Assembly: GCA_902478725.1 (NCBI GenBank)
Contig: CABSMD010000046.1
Location: 1 to 13,890, forward strand
Direction of reading: 5' to 3'
Source of the DNA: an uncultured Clostridia bacterium
GTDB lineage: Bacteria; Bacillota; Clostridia; HGM11514
DNA length: 13,890 nucleotides
The notes beneath the pieces are model-generated. The model searched no databases. It saw only the letters and a list, made by a program, of their open reading frames with translations, and had not been told where the DNA came from. Position numbers and translations under genes: made by a program. Positions 4,191 through 11,958 of the stretch are shown here, piece by piece (positions within the stretch are counted from its first letter, which is position 1; each line of letters starts with the position of its first letter).

Positions 4191-6470
4191 TTATAAAATT
4201 GCCGCTCCGGACAGTTTTTGATCAAACGCCAGCAGTTCAAACTCGCTGACAGGAATCGGCTTAGAAAAGATAAAGCCCTGCACCACGTCACACTTTGTTT
4301 GGCGCAAAAATTCCACCTGCGGCAACGTTTCGATCCCTTCGGCAACCGTTTGCATTTGCAGCTTGTGCGCAAGCTCGATCACGCTCTCCACCACTTCGTT
4401 GCCACGTTTGTTGTCCATTGCAGGATCACTGAAAAAAGCGCGGTCAAGCTTTAACACGTCGGCGGGTATATCTTTGAGGGTATTGAGCGAGGAATACCCG
4501 CTTCCGAAATCATCCAAAGAGCAATGGAATCCGATGTTATGGATCTGGTCAATGATCCTGCCAAAGGCGTCCAGGTTTTCGAAAACGAGGGTTTCAGTCA
4601 ATTCGATCTCTATCAGACGGGCAGGCACCCGGTATTTTTCCCAAATGGCTTGGTACTCTTCCAGAAAGTCCGGGGTACGCAGGTGTACGCGCGACAGATT
4701 TACCGAGATCGGCACCGGTGTTATCCCATTTTCAATCCACTTTTGCAGGAGAGCACAGACCTGTTCAAAGACAAACAGATCCATTCTGGTAATAAAACCG
4801 TTTTTCTCAAAGATCGGCACAAACTCCGACGGCGAAAGCAGGCCGCGTTTTGGATCATTCCATCGCACCAATGCTTCCGCACCGCAGATTTCATTGCTTT
4901 TTAAGTCGTATTTCGGCTGCAGGAAAAAAATAAACTCATGGTTTTCCAGCGCTTCCTGCATCCGGTTTCCGATTTCTTTTTCATGGATCATCCTGATCCG
5001 TTCAAACTCCGAATAAAACATACAGGATACCATCCGGTTATCCAGTGCGCGCGCGCTGTTTTTACGTGCGACGGTTGCACGGTCTTCGATCGCAATCATT
5101 TCCAGACCAGGGTCCTCAATCTCATACACGCCCATGCTGAAGGTCAAATAGTATTTACGCTCTAACGCATCGTTGAAACGGTTGATTTTCTCCGCCATAT
5201 CATACAGCCTCCGGCGAATTTTGTCCTGGTCCGTGCGATGCAGCAGAAGGCTGAAGGTATCCCCCGCGATGCGCGCCAGCAATTCGTCCGGCTGCAGCAG
5301 TTTTTGAATGGTTTGATATACATATCGAAGCGTGTCATTTCCCCTGTTACTGCCGTACAGGTCGTTGATCAGTTTGAATTTATCAATATCCAGCGAGACG
5401 AGGATAAAAGACCCGGCGGCAGATTTGCCGATCAGCCTTTCCGCATTCATTTCAAAGGCCATCCGGTTACACCCTCCGGTAACCGGATCGGTAAAAGCGA
5501 ACTCTGCCAACCGTTTTTGATTTTTTCTCTGAAGAAAAACAATCAACAGGATCAAAGATAAAAATAGCACAACAATGACGATATTGATGATTGCAGAAAA
5601 GCGAATAAAACGGTTTGCGGTTTTTCTGTTCACATCCTCCGGCACGATGGATAGCAGATACCATCCATCCACATCCAAAGGCGTATAATTGAGCGTTTTT
5701 TTCATCCCGTCTTCCAAAGAGTAGGAAAAGTTACCCGCCAAGTCATCTTCAAAATTGCGTTTGATCTGGTCAAGGGAGGTATTCGACTGGAGGGTACCAT
5801 TCTGCTCAAGCAGGCCAAAAAAGTTGTCTCCAGTGGAATGGACATTTTTATTGGTGGATTTTATGACAAAATGTCCTTCCCGGTCAATCACAGCGCAATA
5901 TCCCTCACCGCCGAAACTTTCAATGGCCAAAAAATCGGTCATACTCTCCTGCGGAATACTGGCAGCCAATGCGCCGGCAACCGAATGGTTCTCGATGAGT
6001 GGTACGGTAAAGATGAGCACCTCGGTGCCGTCCACAGGGGAGGGGACCCGTTCCGATATAGCGCTTTTTCCCTGCAAGGCACTCTGCACATACGGTTCCT
6101 CCAACACGTTCAGGCCTTTGCCGTCCATTGAAACAATCGTTCCATCCATGCCGATGACGCTGATCCGTTGAAAGTCAAAAGACTCTGAGATCGTTTGCAA
6201 ATACTGAGTCCTGGCCTCCCCGCTTTCCAACTGCTGGTATACGGCCGCGCTTGCGTTCAACATCTGATAGGTAGACGCGACCTTATGGTTTGCCAAAGCA
6301 GCCAAATGGTGCGAGATTTCGTCCAGATACCGGTCGGTCTCCGCGCTGACAGTATTCTTTACCATGTTAACAGTAACAAAACACAGACTCGTCACAACGA
6401 CCGCGATGCAGGCCAGCCCGATGATCATGATCCGTATGTTCCGTTTGTCTTTGATACGGGTAACTTCCAT
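4191..6470 (-). CDS. Membrane dCache-GGDEF(degenerate)-EAL protein, predicted cyclic-di-GMP phosphodiesterase
   Basis: Of 759 residues, helix 1 is about 12-36, an extracellular dCache-like sensor spans about 40-285, helix 2 is 291-314, then a GGDEF domain (320-485) and an EAL domain (500-750). The GGDEF signature is AGDTF (402-406), so cyclase activity is unlikely; such domains can bind GTP and stimulate the partner EAL, as in Caulobacter PdeA. The EAL domain looks complete: EALVRW (532-537), N591, E623 in EIELTET, the DDFGSGYSS loop (653-661), K674 in LKLD, E711 in VAEGIET, and QGFIFSKP (731-738). It should hydrolyse c-di-GMP to pGpG in response to an external signal. It is last in the operon, 22 bases after the preceding gene, with AGGAG eight bases before the ATG. 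Confidence 0.96.
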   Translation of the reverse strand: MEVTRIKDKRNIRIMIIGLACIAVVVTSLCFVTVNMVKNTVSAETDRYLDEISHHLAALANHKVASTYQMLNASAAVYQQLESGEARTQYLQTISESFDFQRISVIGMDGTIVSMDGKGLNVLEEPYVQSALQGKSAISERVPSPVDGTEVLIFTVPLIENHSVAGALAASIPQESMTDFLAIESFGGEGYCAVIDREGHFVIKSTNKNVHSTGDNFFGLLEQNGTLQSNTSLDQIKRNFEDDLAGNFSYSLEDGMKKTLNYTPLDVDGWYLLSIVPEDVNRKTANRFIRFSAIINIVIVVLFLSLILLIVFLQRKNQKRLAEFAFTDPVTGGCNRMAFEMNAERLIGKSAAGSFILVSLDIDKFKLINDLYGSNRGNDTLRYVYQTIQKLLQPDELLARIAGDTFSLLLHRTDQDKIRRRLYDMAEKINRFNDALERKYYLTFSMGVYEIEDPGLEMIAIEDRATVARKNSARALDNRMVSCMFYSEFERIRMIHEKEIGNRMQEALENHEFIFFLQPKYDLKSNEICGAEALVRWNDPKRGLLSPSEFVPIFEKNGFITRMDLFVFEQVCALLQKWIENGITPVPISVNLSRVHLRTPDFLEEYQAIWEKYRVPARLIEIELTETLVFENLDAFGRIIDQIHNIGFHCSLDDFGSGYSSLNTLKDIPADVLKLDRAFFSDPAMDNKRGNEVVESVIELAHKLQMQTVAEGIETLPQVEFLRQTKCDVVQGFIFSKPIPVSEFELLAFDQKLSGAAIL

Positions 6471-6492
6471 ATGTTACACTCCTATTGCTTCT

Positions 6493-8949
6493 TTAAGGTT
6501 TTGCAATCTCATAGCCGTCTCTGCCGTTTTCTTTGACCCGATACAGCGCGGCGTCAGCGCGCTTATACAGGCTTTCATAGCCTTCGTGTTCCGATACGGT
6601 TGCCGCACCGATGCTCATGGTAATTGCCGGAAGAGACCGTCTGCCTTTTACGCTTTCCCGTAGCGCTTCACATCTATGGCTGACATTGTCCTTGCTGGTT
6701 TCGCGCACTAAAAACACCAAAAATTCATCCCCGCCCAAACGGCCTATAATACCGTCCTTGACAAACGCCAGCTGGATCAAACGGACGGCTTCTTTCAAAA
6801 CCTGATCGCCGGTAAAGTGGCCATACCGGTCATTCACCTCTTTAAACCGGTCGATATCCATAATCAGCAGCGTTCCGCCTCCCGTAAGGTTCTCTTCGGT
6901 TAGCTGGCGGAAGGAAGCGGCATTGAGAACTCCTGTCAATCCGTCTATCTGTGCCTTTTCCTCAAGGCGTTCCATCCGTTCCTTTTCTTCCTGGATATCG
7001 ATTACCTTTCCAATTGTTACAATGGGACTGCCCAGTTTATCCCGAATTACCTTACAGGTTACCCGAATCCAGTGGGATTGTCCTTCGGATCTTATGTATT
7101 GCAGTTCAAAGGTACCCTCAGCGCCAGCCTGAATTTTTTTCATGATATCGTTGTCTGCCTCTGTGAAACCGGTATACCTTTGCTCACTGTCTACAAGATA
7201 TCGCTCTCGACCGGATAGACGGAAAAACCGTTCCGCGCTATTTCCGCTAAACCGCAGCCGGTCCTTTTGATGGTCCAGCTCAAACAGACATTCGTTTGTC
7301 AAATCGCACAGCTGGTTGTAACGTTCATTTTCCAGCGCGATCCGTTTACTGCTTTTTGAACGGATGTACAGGATCCACAAAAGCAACAGGATTACCAAAA
7401 GGGTAAAACCGCAAAGTATCCCGATGGCCTGCCATGGGTTTGCGTTTACAAAGGATGAGAGTGTAATCGTGCGCCCGGTATCGGCTGTGTTTTGGTACAC
7501 GATCGCCTGCAGATCAGACTCCGGAATGCTTAAAATGGCCTTGTTAATGATCGTCAACAGGGTCAGGTCGGCCGGTTTTGGCAACCCGAAACAGAAACTC
7601 TGGCTGGTACTCGTCTGAGGAATCAGAGTAATGTTTCGATAATTTTGTCTGTTTGCGTAAAACTGGGCGGTGTTCCCGTTGGCGTAACAGTAGTCGGCGT
7701 CGCCGGTTTCAACCGCGTGCAGGCATTGTTCCATGGTGTCGTAGCGTTGGACGTCACCCATATACTCGCCGGAATAAAACAGGTCAGAAGGGATTGCAAG
7801 ACGCTTTCCGGCCAGTTTGTCCGGATCAATTCGTTTATTCAGCACCATCGTGATCTGGATATCCAGATAGGGGCGAGTGTTGGAAACCTGATAGGCAGCA
7901 GCGGTTTCCTGGTCGCAGTTGATCCCTGCGACCAGTTCCACCTTTCCATCCTGTACCAGACGGGTAAGCTCACCAGAGGTGTGTGCCGTATGATAACGAA
8001 AGGCAAGACCAGTCTGCTCTTCGATATAGCGAAGGATATCCTTGCTGATTCCCCTGATCTCGCCGGATTTTTCGTCCAGAAATTGTATCGGCGCTTTTCC
8101 GACCAACAACGCTACATCGATCCATTTTTTCTTTTGAATATAGGCTTGTTCTTCATCTGATAAAAATAGCTTGGAAGGTTCATTGCCGAAATACTTTTCA
8201 TATAAGCCGGGTGCGAAATAGGGGTCGGTTTCATCGATTTTAACCAGCGCCTCGTTCAGCCGCTGTATCAGATCCGTATTGCCCTTTGTCGAGGCAAAAT
8301 AGAAGGGGCGGGGTGAAAACTTGAGTATGGTTCGCAAGCCGTCCGAGGAATTCACATCGATGCTCAAAAGCAGATCCGCCGTACTGTTTTGCAGGGCTGA
8401 CATCTGTCCCTCAAAGTCGTCGCAGTACACCAATTCGGGAGCCAGGCCGTTTGTCCGGCAAAATTCCTCCAGACGTTTGTTTTGGGTATCGGCGTTTTTC
8501 AATATGGCAATGCGCAGCGGCTCTACCGTCTGGTAGTTGTTGGAGGTGATCGCGGTATTATCCTCCAGCGCACAAAGGGTGGTGTAGGCCTTGCCATAGT
8601 TGTTTTCCGGATACTCGAACATCTCCGCGAGCGTATCGTTATAATTCATACCGCCAAGAAGGTCCAGCTCGCCCTGCTTCAGCATTTCCATCATAGTCGA
8701 CAGGGCGGTATTGATGTCGCCCGGCACCTGCACAAACTCGTAGTCCCAGCCGGTATATTGGGCGATCTCCTCAAGATAGTCATAGGTATACCCACTGTAT
8801 TGACCGCTTGCGTCAACCTCGGTCAGCCCCTTCTGAATTGGATAACCGACCCGAACCACCTGTTCCTGCCCGGTGACATCGACAAGGCTGCCGGGCAAGC
8901 AGTACAGGCAAAACAACGCCGCCAGTAAAGCGGCGAACAACTTTTTCAT
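6493..8949 (-). CDS. Membrane diguanylate cyclase with tandem extracellular solute-binding-protein (SBP_bac_3) domains, PAS and GGDEF
   Basis: Of 818 residues, 1-27 form a signal peptide (MKKLFAALLAALFC). Two family-3 solute-binding domains follow (about 31-256, beginning VVRVGYPIQKGLTE, and 276-490, beginning WIDVALLVGKAPIQF), then one membrane helix (505-529), a PAS domain (about 540-652) and GGDEF (660-818). The GGDEF signature is intact (739-743), with MDIDRFKEVND and DGLTGVLN also present, so it should make c-di-GMP from two GTP. The product-inhibition motif RxxD is absent (V at -9, G at -6 from GGDEF). The domains resemble amino-acid sensors such as those in BvgS/EvgS-type kinases, so a small nutrient outside the cell probably controls activity; the ligand is unknown. 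The start codon overlaps the upstream gene's stop (ATGA), implying coupled translation. Confidence 0.96.
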   Translation of the reverse strand: MKKLFAALLAALFCLYCLPGSLVDVTGQEQVVRVGYPIQKGLTEVDASGQYSGYTYDYLEEIAQYTGWDYEFVQVPGDINTALSTMMEMLKQGELDLLGGMNYNDTLAEMFEYPENNYGKAYTTLCALEDNTAITSNNYQTVEPLRIAILKNADTQNKRLEEFCRTNGLAPELVYCDDFEGQMSALQNSTADLLLSIDVNSSDGLRTILKFSPRPFYFASTKGNTDLIQRLNEALVKIDETDPYFAPGLYEKYFGNEPSKLFLSDEEQAYIQKKKWIDVALLVGKAPIQFLDEKSGEIRGISKDILRYIEEQTGLAFRYHTAHTSGELTRLVQDGKVELVAGINCDQETAAAYQVSNTRPYLDIQITMVLNKRIDPDKLAGKRLAIPSDLFYSGEYMGDVQRYDTMEQCLHAVETGDADYCYANGNTAQFYANRQNYRNITLIPQTSTSQSFCFGLPKPADLTLLTIINKAILSIPESDLQAIVYQNTADTGRTITLSSFVNANPWQAIGILCGFTLLVILLLLWILYIRSKSSKRIALENERYNQLCDLTNECLFELDHQKDRLRFSGNSAERFFRLSGRERYLVDSEQRYTGFTEADNDIMKKIQAGAEGTFELQYIRSEGQSHWIRVTCKVIRDKLGSPIVTIGKVIDIQEEKERMERLEEKAQIDGLTGVLNAASFRQLTEENLTGGGTLLIMDIDRFKEVNDRYGHFTGDQVLKEAVRLIQLAFVKDGIIGRLGGDEFLVFLVRETSKDNVSHRCEALRESVKGRRSLPAITMSIGAATVSEHEGYESLYKRADAALYRVKENGRDGYEIAKP

Positions 8950-11348
8950 TCAGATTCACCGTCCTTGTATCTGGTGATGTCTTTGCTGTTGATGATACAA
9001 TACCGTTCCCCATCCGGCCAGTTGATCCAGGACGCGGATACAGCCAGCCAGCGCCTGGTACCGGACGCGTACAGTTCAATGGTAGGGGCGTTCCCCGTCC
9101 AGCCAGGCAATGCCTGCATGGGGCAGTTCTCACAGGGAGAAGTGTTCCCGCGAATACACTCATAGCAAAGTAAGCCTACGCCTACTTTCGGAAACAGTTC
9201 CCGTGTTCTTTGATTGTGGAAGATAATCTCATGGGTTTTCGGGTTTACGACGTAAGCCAAACTATCCAGATGATCCATTACGGTCTGCATAACAACGCCT
9301 TCATCCCCTGCTTCCCGTCCGGAGACCCTGACGGCGGCTTCAGCTTCGATGCCGGCCATATCCTTGTGGAACACTGAGTAACGGTTTTTTCCTAAGTTTT
9401 TTGCATGGTATAGGGCGATATCCGCCTTCTCGTACAGCGTGTCGAAGTTGGCGCCGTCCTCAGGAGCAAAGGCGATACCGACCGAGCAGGAGATGACACA
9501 GCGGTAGCCGCCTGTGGCATATTCAGTGTACATATTTTCACAGACCTGTCGGGCCAGATCCAACACGGACGTCCTGTCCGGCGGGTCTGATACAAAGGCG
9601 ACGAACTCGTCCCCGCCCAGGCGCCCCAATATGTCTTTGCCATCAAAAATGGCAGATAGCTTTTTGGCGAGCTCTGAAAGTACCGCGTCACCATATAGAT
9701 GGCCGTAGGTATCATTGATCTGTTTAAAATTGTCGATGTCCATCATAAACATCGCACCACCGGTTCCGTTTAACCTTCGGCTGACCAGTAAAGAGACGGT
9801 ATTGCGGTTGAACAGGCCGGTCAGGGCATCCCGTTCTGCCTTCTTTTTCAAATCATTTTCCCGTTCCTTCTGTTCGTCGATGTCTTTGAGATAGATGAAT
9901 GCAAAGATGTCACTGTCGTCGGACGGTTGAATCATATACGCGGTATTGTTCACCCAGTGGGTTTGACCGTTTGGGCTGCGGCGGCGGTATTCACAGGAGA
10001 CCTCCCGCTTTCCGCTATCAAAGGCATCCAGCAGGGAAGACCGGCCCATTGTGCCGTCCAGGGTATCCCAATGGGCGGCGGATACCGCCTTTTCCTTCAC
10101 CGTATCCACCAATTTGGTGTAGGTGACGTTGTCGGGCAGGGCAAGCATGGCGGCCCAGTCCGATGACAGGCTGATGACTTCATCTTTGGTCAGGTTTATC
10201 TCGTAAGCACACATGGCGTCGGAAACGAAAGAGTCCCGGTACTGCATCTCCATGGCAAGCTTTTGCTCCGTTTCTTTCTCGGCGGTCACGTCCCGTGCGA
10301 TACCGATTGCGCGGATTGGTTTGCCGCAATTATCGAATACGGTACTGCAATTCATCTTCAGCCACCGCAGTTCGCGGTTTTTGTTGTAGATACGTACGGT
10401 GCAGGAGCAGTTTTTTTGGCCCCTGTGTATGTCGTCGTACATCTCTTTGAATACACCGACAGAGTCGGGATGGATCAGCCCGCTTTTAATCATAGAGTCC
10501 GGCATATTGGGGATCACGCTCTTTAGCAGGTAGTCGCTCAGGATGGTTTCCCGCTGGCTGTCCGGCTGGTATACGGTTCGGCTTTCGATGTCGTATTCCC
10601 ATACGGCATTTTGGGTCTGGGTCAGGGCGATGCGGTAACGTTCCTCGCTGATGGTAAGCTGCCGCTGTGTCTGCACCAGTTGGGATATATCCGTCGAGAC
10701 GCTGATATACCCTTTCAGGTTACCTTCGTTATCGTATAGGTTGGAAAAGGAGACACGGTGCGCACCCCCATCCGGCCTTTGTTGTACCGCTGCCGTATCA
10801 CCGCGCAGATAACGTTTGATACAGCAATCCTCCGTCCCGCACAGCGGTGTGTTGAAGATTGAGCAGGGCTTCCCCATACATTCCTCCAGAGTAAAGCCGC
10901 TTCCCTGTGCCATAGCCGTATTGATAAAGGTAATTTTCATATCTATATCCGTAATGATTACAGGATTTGGAAGAGAATTCAGGATGTTTTTATAATACCC
11001 ATCCAATTCATAATAGGCGGAGGCGTTGAACAACTCACAATAATAAAATTCCGCATTGCCTTCCTTGACTCTGCTGCAACGGTTGTGCAGCCAGACCTGT
11101 CTGCCGTTTTTGATTACGACACGGTAATTGTAGGAGAATGTAGGCTCGGTGCGGGTGGCGAGGGTCTGTTGAATATCCGCCGCGTCTTCCGGTACAACCA
11201 TTTCACAAAAACTGTTGTGGAAGCGGTCGCGGATTTCCTCGCGCGTGTAGCCGGTAAAGGCTAAAAAGACATCGGAAATACTGATAAAGGTGCATTTTCC
11301 GTCCGTTGAGCATTTTTGAACTCCTAAAAATATATTTTCCAAGTCCAT
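8946..11348 (-). CDS. Soluble multi-PAS diguanylate cyclase with cysteine clusters and a C-terminal PAS domain
   Basis: Its 800 residues have no signal peptide or membrane helix, so it should be cytoplasmic. Four PAS-like units (about 1-110, 118-225, 235-358, 365-495) precede GGDEF (500-663), and a fifth PAS-like unit follows (about 683-795). The signature GGDEF is intact (578-582), with DALTGLFN and MDIDNFKQIND, so cyclase activity is expected; the inhibitory RxxD is DxxD. PAS2 carries C162, C170, C175 and C176; the last PAS carries C728-x2-C731-x7-C739-x2-C742, a spacing suitable for a metal or Fe-S centre, so redox, oxygen or metal sensing is an inference. It is first in the operon behind the promoter at 11389-11417. 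The G-run before the ATG lies only one base away, an unusually short ribosome binding site spacing. Confidence 0.95.
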   Translation of the reverse strand: MDLENIFLGVQKCSTDGKCTFISISDVFLAFTGYTREEIRDRFHNSFCEMVVPEDAADIQQTLATRTEPTFSYNYRVVIKNGRQVWLHNRCSRVKEGNAEFYYCELFNASAYYELDGYYKNILNSLPNPVIITDIDMKITFINTAMAQGSGFTLEECMGKPCSIFNTPLCGTEDCCIKRYLRGDTAAVQQRPDGGAHRVSFSNLYDNEGNLKGYISVSTDISQLVQTQRQLTISEERYRIALTQTQNAVWEYDIESRTVYQPDSQRETILSDYLLKSVIPNMPDSMIKSGLIHPDSVGVFKEMYDDIHRGQKNCSCTVRIYNKNRELRWLKMNCSTVFDNCGKPIRAIGIARDVTAEKETEQKLAMEMQYRDSFVSDAMCAYEINLTKDEVISLSSDWAAMLALPDNVTYTKLVDTVKEKAVSAAHWDTLDGTMGRSSLLDAFDSGKREVSCEYRRRSPNGQTHWVNNTAYMIQPSDDSDIFAFIYLKDIDEQKERENDLKKKAERDALTGLFNRNTVSLLVSRRLNGTGGAMFMMDIDNFKQINDTYGHLYGDAVLSELAKKLSAIFDGKDILGRLGGDEFVAFVSDPPDRTSVLDLARQVCENMYTEYATGGYRCVISCSVGIAFAPEDGANFDTLYEKADIALYHAKNLGKNRYSVFHKDMAGIEAEAAVRVSGREAGDEGVVMQTVMDHLDSLAYVVNPKTHEIIFHNQRTRELFPKVGVGLLCYECIRGNTSPCENCPMQALPGWTGNAPTIELYASGTRRWLAVSASWINWPDGERYCIINSKDITRYKDGESE

Positions 11349-11388
11349 TCCCCCACTTTGAGACCGTTATAGTAGCTAATTATTTATA

Positions 11389-11417
11389 ATTATATCACAA
11401 AGACCGTACCGATACAA
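11389..11417 (-). promoter_or_regulatory. Promoter of the cyclic-di-GMP operon
   Basis: On the minus strand TTGTAT (11412-11417), a 17-base spacer and TATAAT (11389-11394) form a near-consensus SigA promoter. TGA directly before the -10 gives it the extended -10 form as well. The start would be near 11382, with a leader of about 34 nt. A 7-base direct repeat (ACGGTCT on minus, 11401-11407 and 11361-11367) flanks the -10 at a 40-base spacing. Confidence 0.7.
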
Positions 11418-11423
11418 TAAAAA

Positions 11424-11453
11424 ACGACAGAAAGGGGAAGTGGTTTCTGCCGT
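11424..11453 (-). terminator. Intrinsic terminator of the small membrane-protein gene
   Basis: On the minus strand ACGGCAGAAA (11453-11444) pairs with TTTCTGTCGT (11433-11424), one wobble, loop ten bases, followed by six further T residues. It begins ten bases after the stop of the gene at 11464-11835 and ends just before the cyclic-di-GMP promoter, insulating the operon. The plus strand also has a T-run after the stem. Confidence 0.75.
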
Positions 11454-11463
11454 TTTTTGCCGG

Positions 11464-11835
11464 CTATTCCGTTTCCTCCGGCGGCGTGCAAAAGTTTACA
11501 AAGATCACATCATACAGGCGGATGAGGGCGGCCAGCAACACAAACACGCTGGCAATAAAGTTGTATTTGGCGGAGCATCCCGCCGTCCGGTTGACCGGCG
11601 TCTGGCAAAGGGCCTGCTCAGAAAGACCGTAAAAGAAGATCAACGCGATTACGACCATTGCGTTTGCAACCAGGCGGAAGGGAAATGGTTCGGGCAGACA
11701 ATCGTCCTCACCAAGCAGCTCCCTTTTTTGGATTTCCACCGCCGTGTAGGATAACAGCACCGCCGCTACGATAAAGCGGATAAAAAACTGGGATTTTTCA
11801 ATGATGGCGATCTGTTCTTGCAATTCCTCGTCCAT
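11464..11835 (-). CDS. Small membrane protein of unknown function, three predicted helices
   Basis: This 123-residue protein is not one I recognise. It has a short acidic start (MDEELQEQIAIIEKS), then three hydrophobic stretches at about 17-33 (FFIRFIVAAVLLSYTAV), 54-72 (RLVANAMVVIALIFFYGLS) and 91-113 (YNFIASVFVLLAALIRLYDV), and an acidic tail. Four cysteines (46, 77, 87, 116) lie in the loops and tail, none in a CxxC motif. A real gene is supported by AGGTG five bases before the ATG and a terminator right after the stop. It diverges from mntP, but no shared function is evident. Length and helix count do not fit a transporter acting alone; an accessory or regulatory membrane protein is possible. 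Confidence 0.8.
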   Translation of the reverse strand: MDEELQEQIAIIEKSQFFIRFIVAAVLLSYTAVEIQKRELLGEDDCLPEPFPFRLVANAMVVIALIFFYGLSEQALCQTPVNRTAGCSAKYNFIASVFVLLAALIRLYDVIFVNFCTPPEETE

Positions 11836-11904
11836 TTTATCACCTATCCTTTCAATTTACAGTATGTGGGAACGAACAGGGAGGTTCCAGATATTAGAAA
11901 CCGA

Positions 11905-11933
11905 TTGACTTTTTGTGTATTGTGTGTTACAAT
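11905..11933 (+). promoter_or_regulatory. Promoter of mntP
   Basis: TTGACT (11905-11910), a 17-base spacer and TACAAT (11928-11933) form a near-consensus SigA promoter. The predicted start near 11940 leaves a leader of only about 19 nt, too short for the yybP-ykoY manganese riboswitch that often precedes mntP genes, so control must be at initiation. Confidence 0.7.
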
Positions 11934-11946
11934 ACTCTTTATTGTA
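11928..11946. promoter_or_regulatory. Perfect inverted repeat over the mntP -10 and start site, candidate operator
   Basis: TACAATA (11928-11934) and TATTGTA (11940-11946) are perfect 7-base inverted arms around CTCTT. The left arm is the -10 box and the right arm begins at the expected transcription start, the classic position for a repressor. It is not a clear match to the MntR, Fur or PerR boxes I know. Confidence 0.5.
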
Positions 11947-11958
11947 CGGGGGGATTAC

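Noticed and set aside
4218..5016. Several plus-strand open frames opposite the EAL protein gene
   Set aside because: All lie antisense to recognised EAL and GGDEF motifs, and their translations look random and rich in R, S and H.
11818..11958. N-terminal extension of mntP in the same frame
   Set aside because: It would include the mntP promoter and add residues that MntP proteins lack; ATG 11959 has its own G-rich ribosome binding site and gives the standard length.
11836..11958. A yybP-ykoY manganese riboswitch before mntP
   Set aside because: The promoter sits only about 20 bases before the ribosome binding site and the conserved loop sequences of this riboswitch are not seen.
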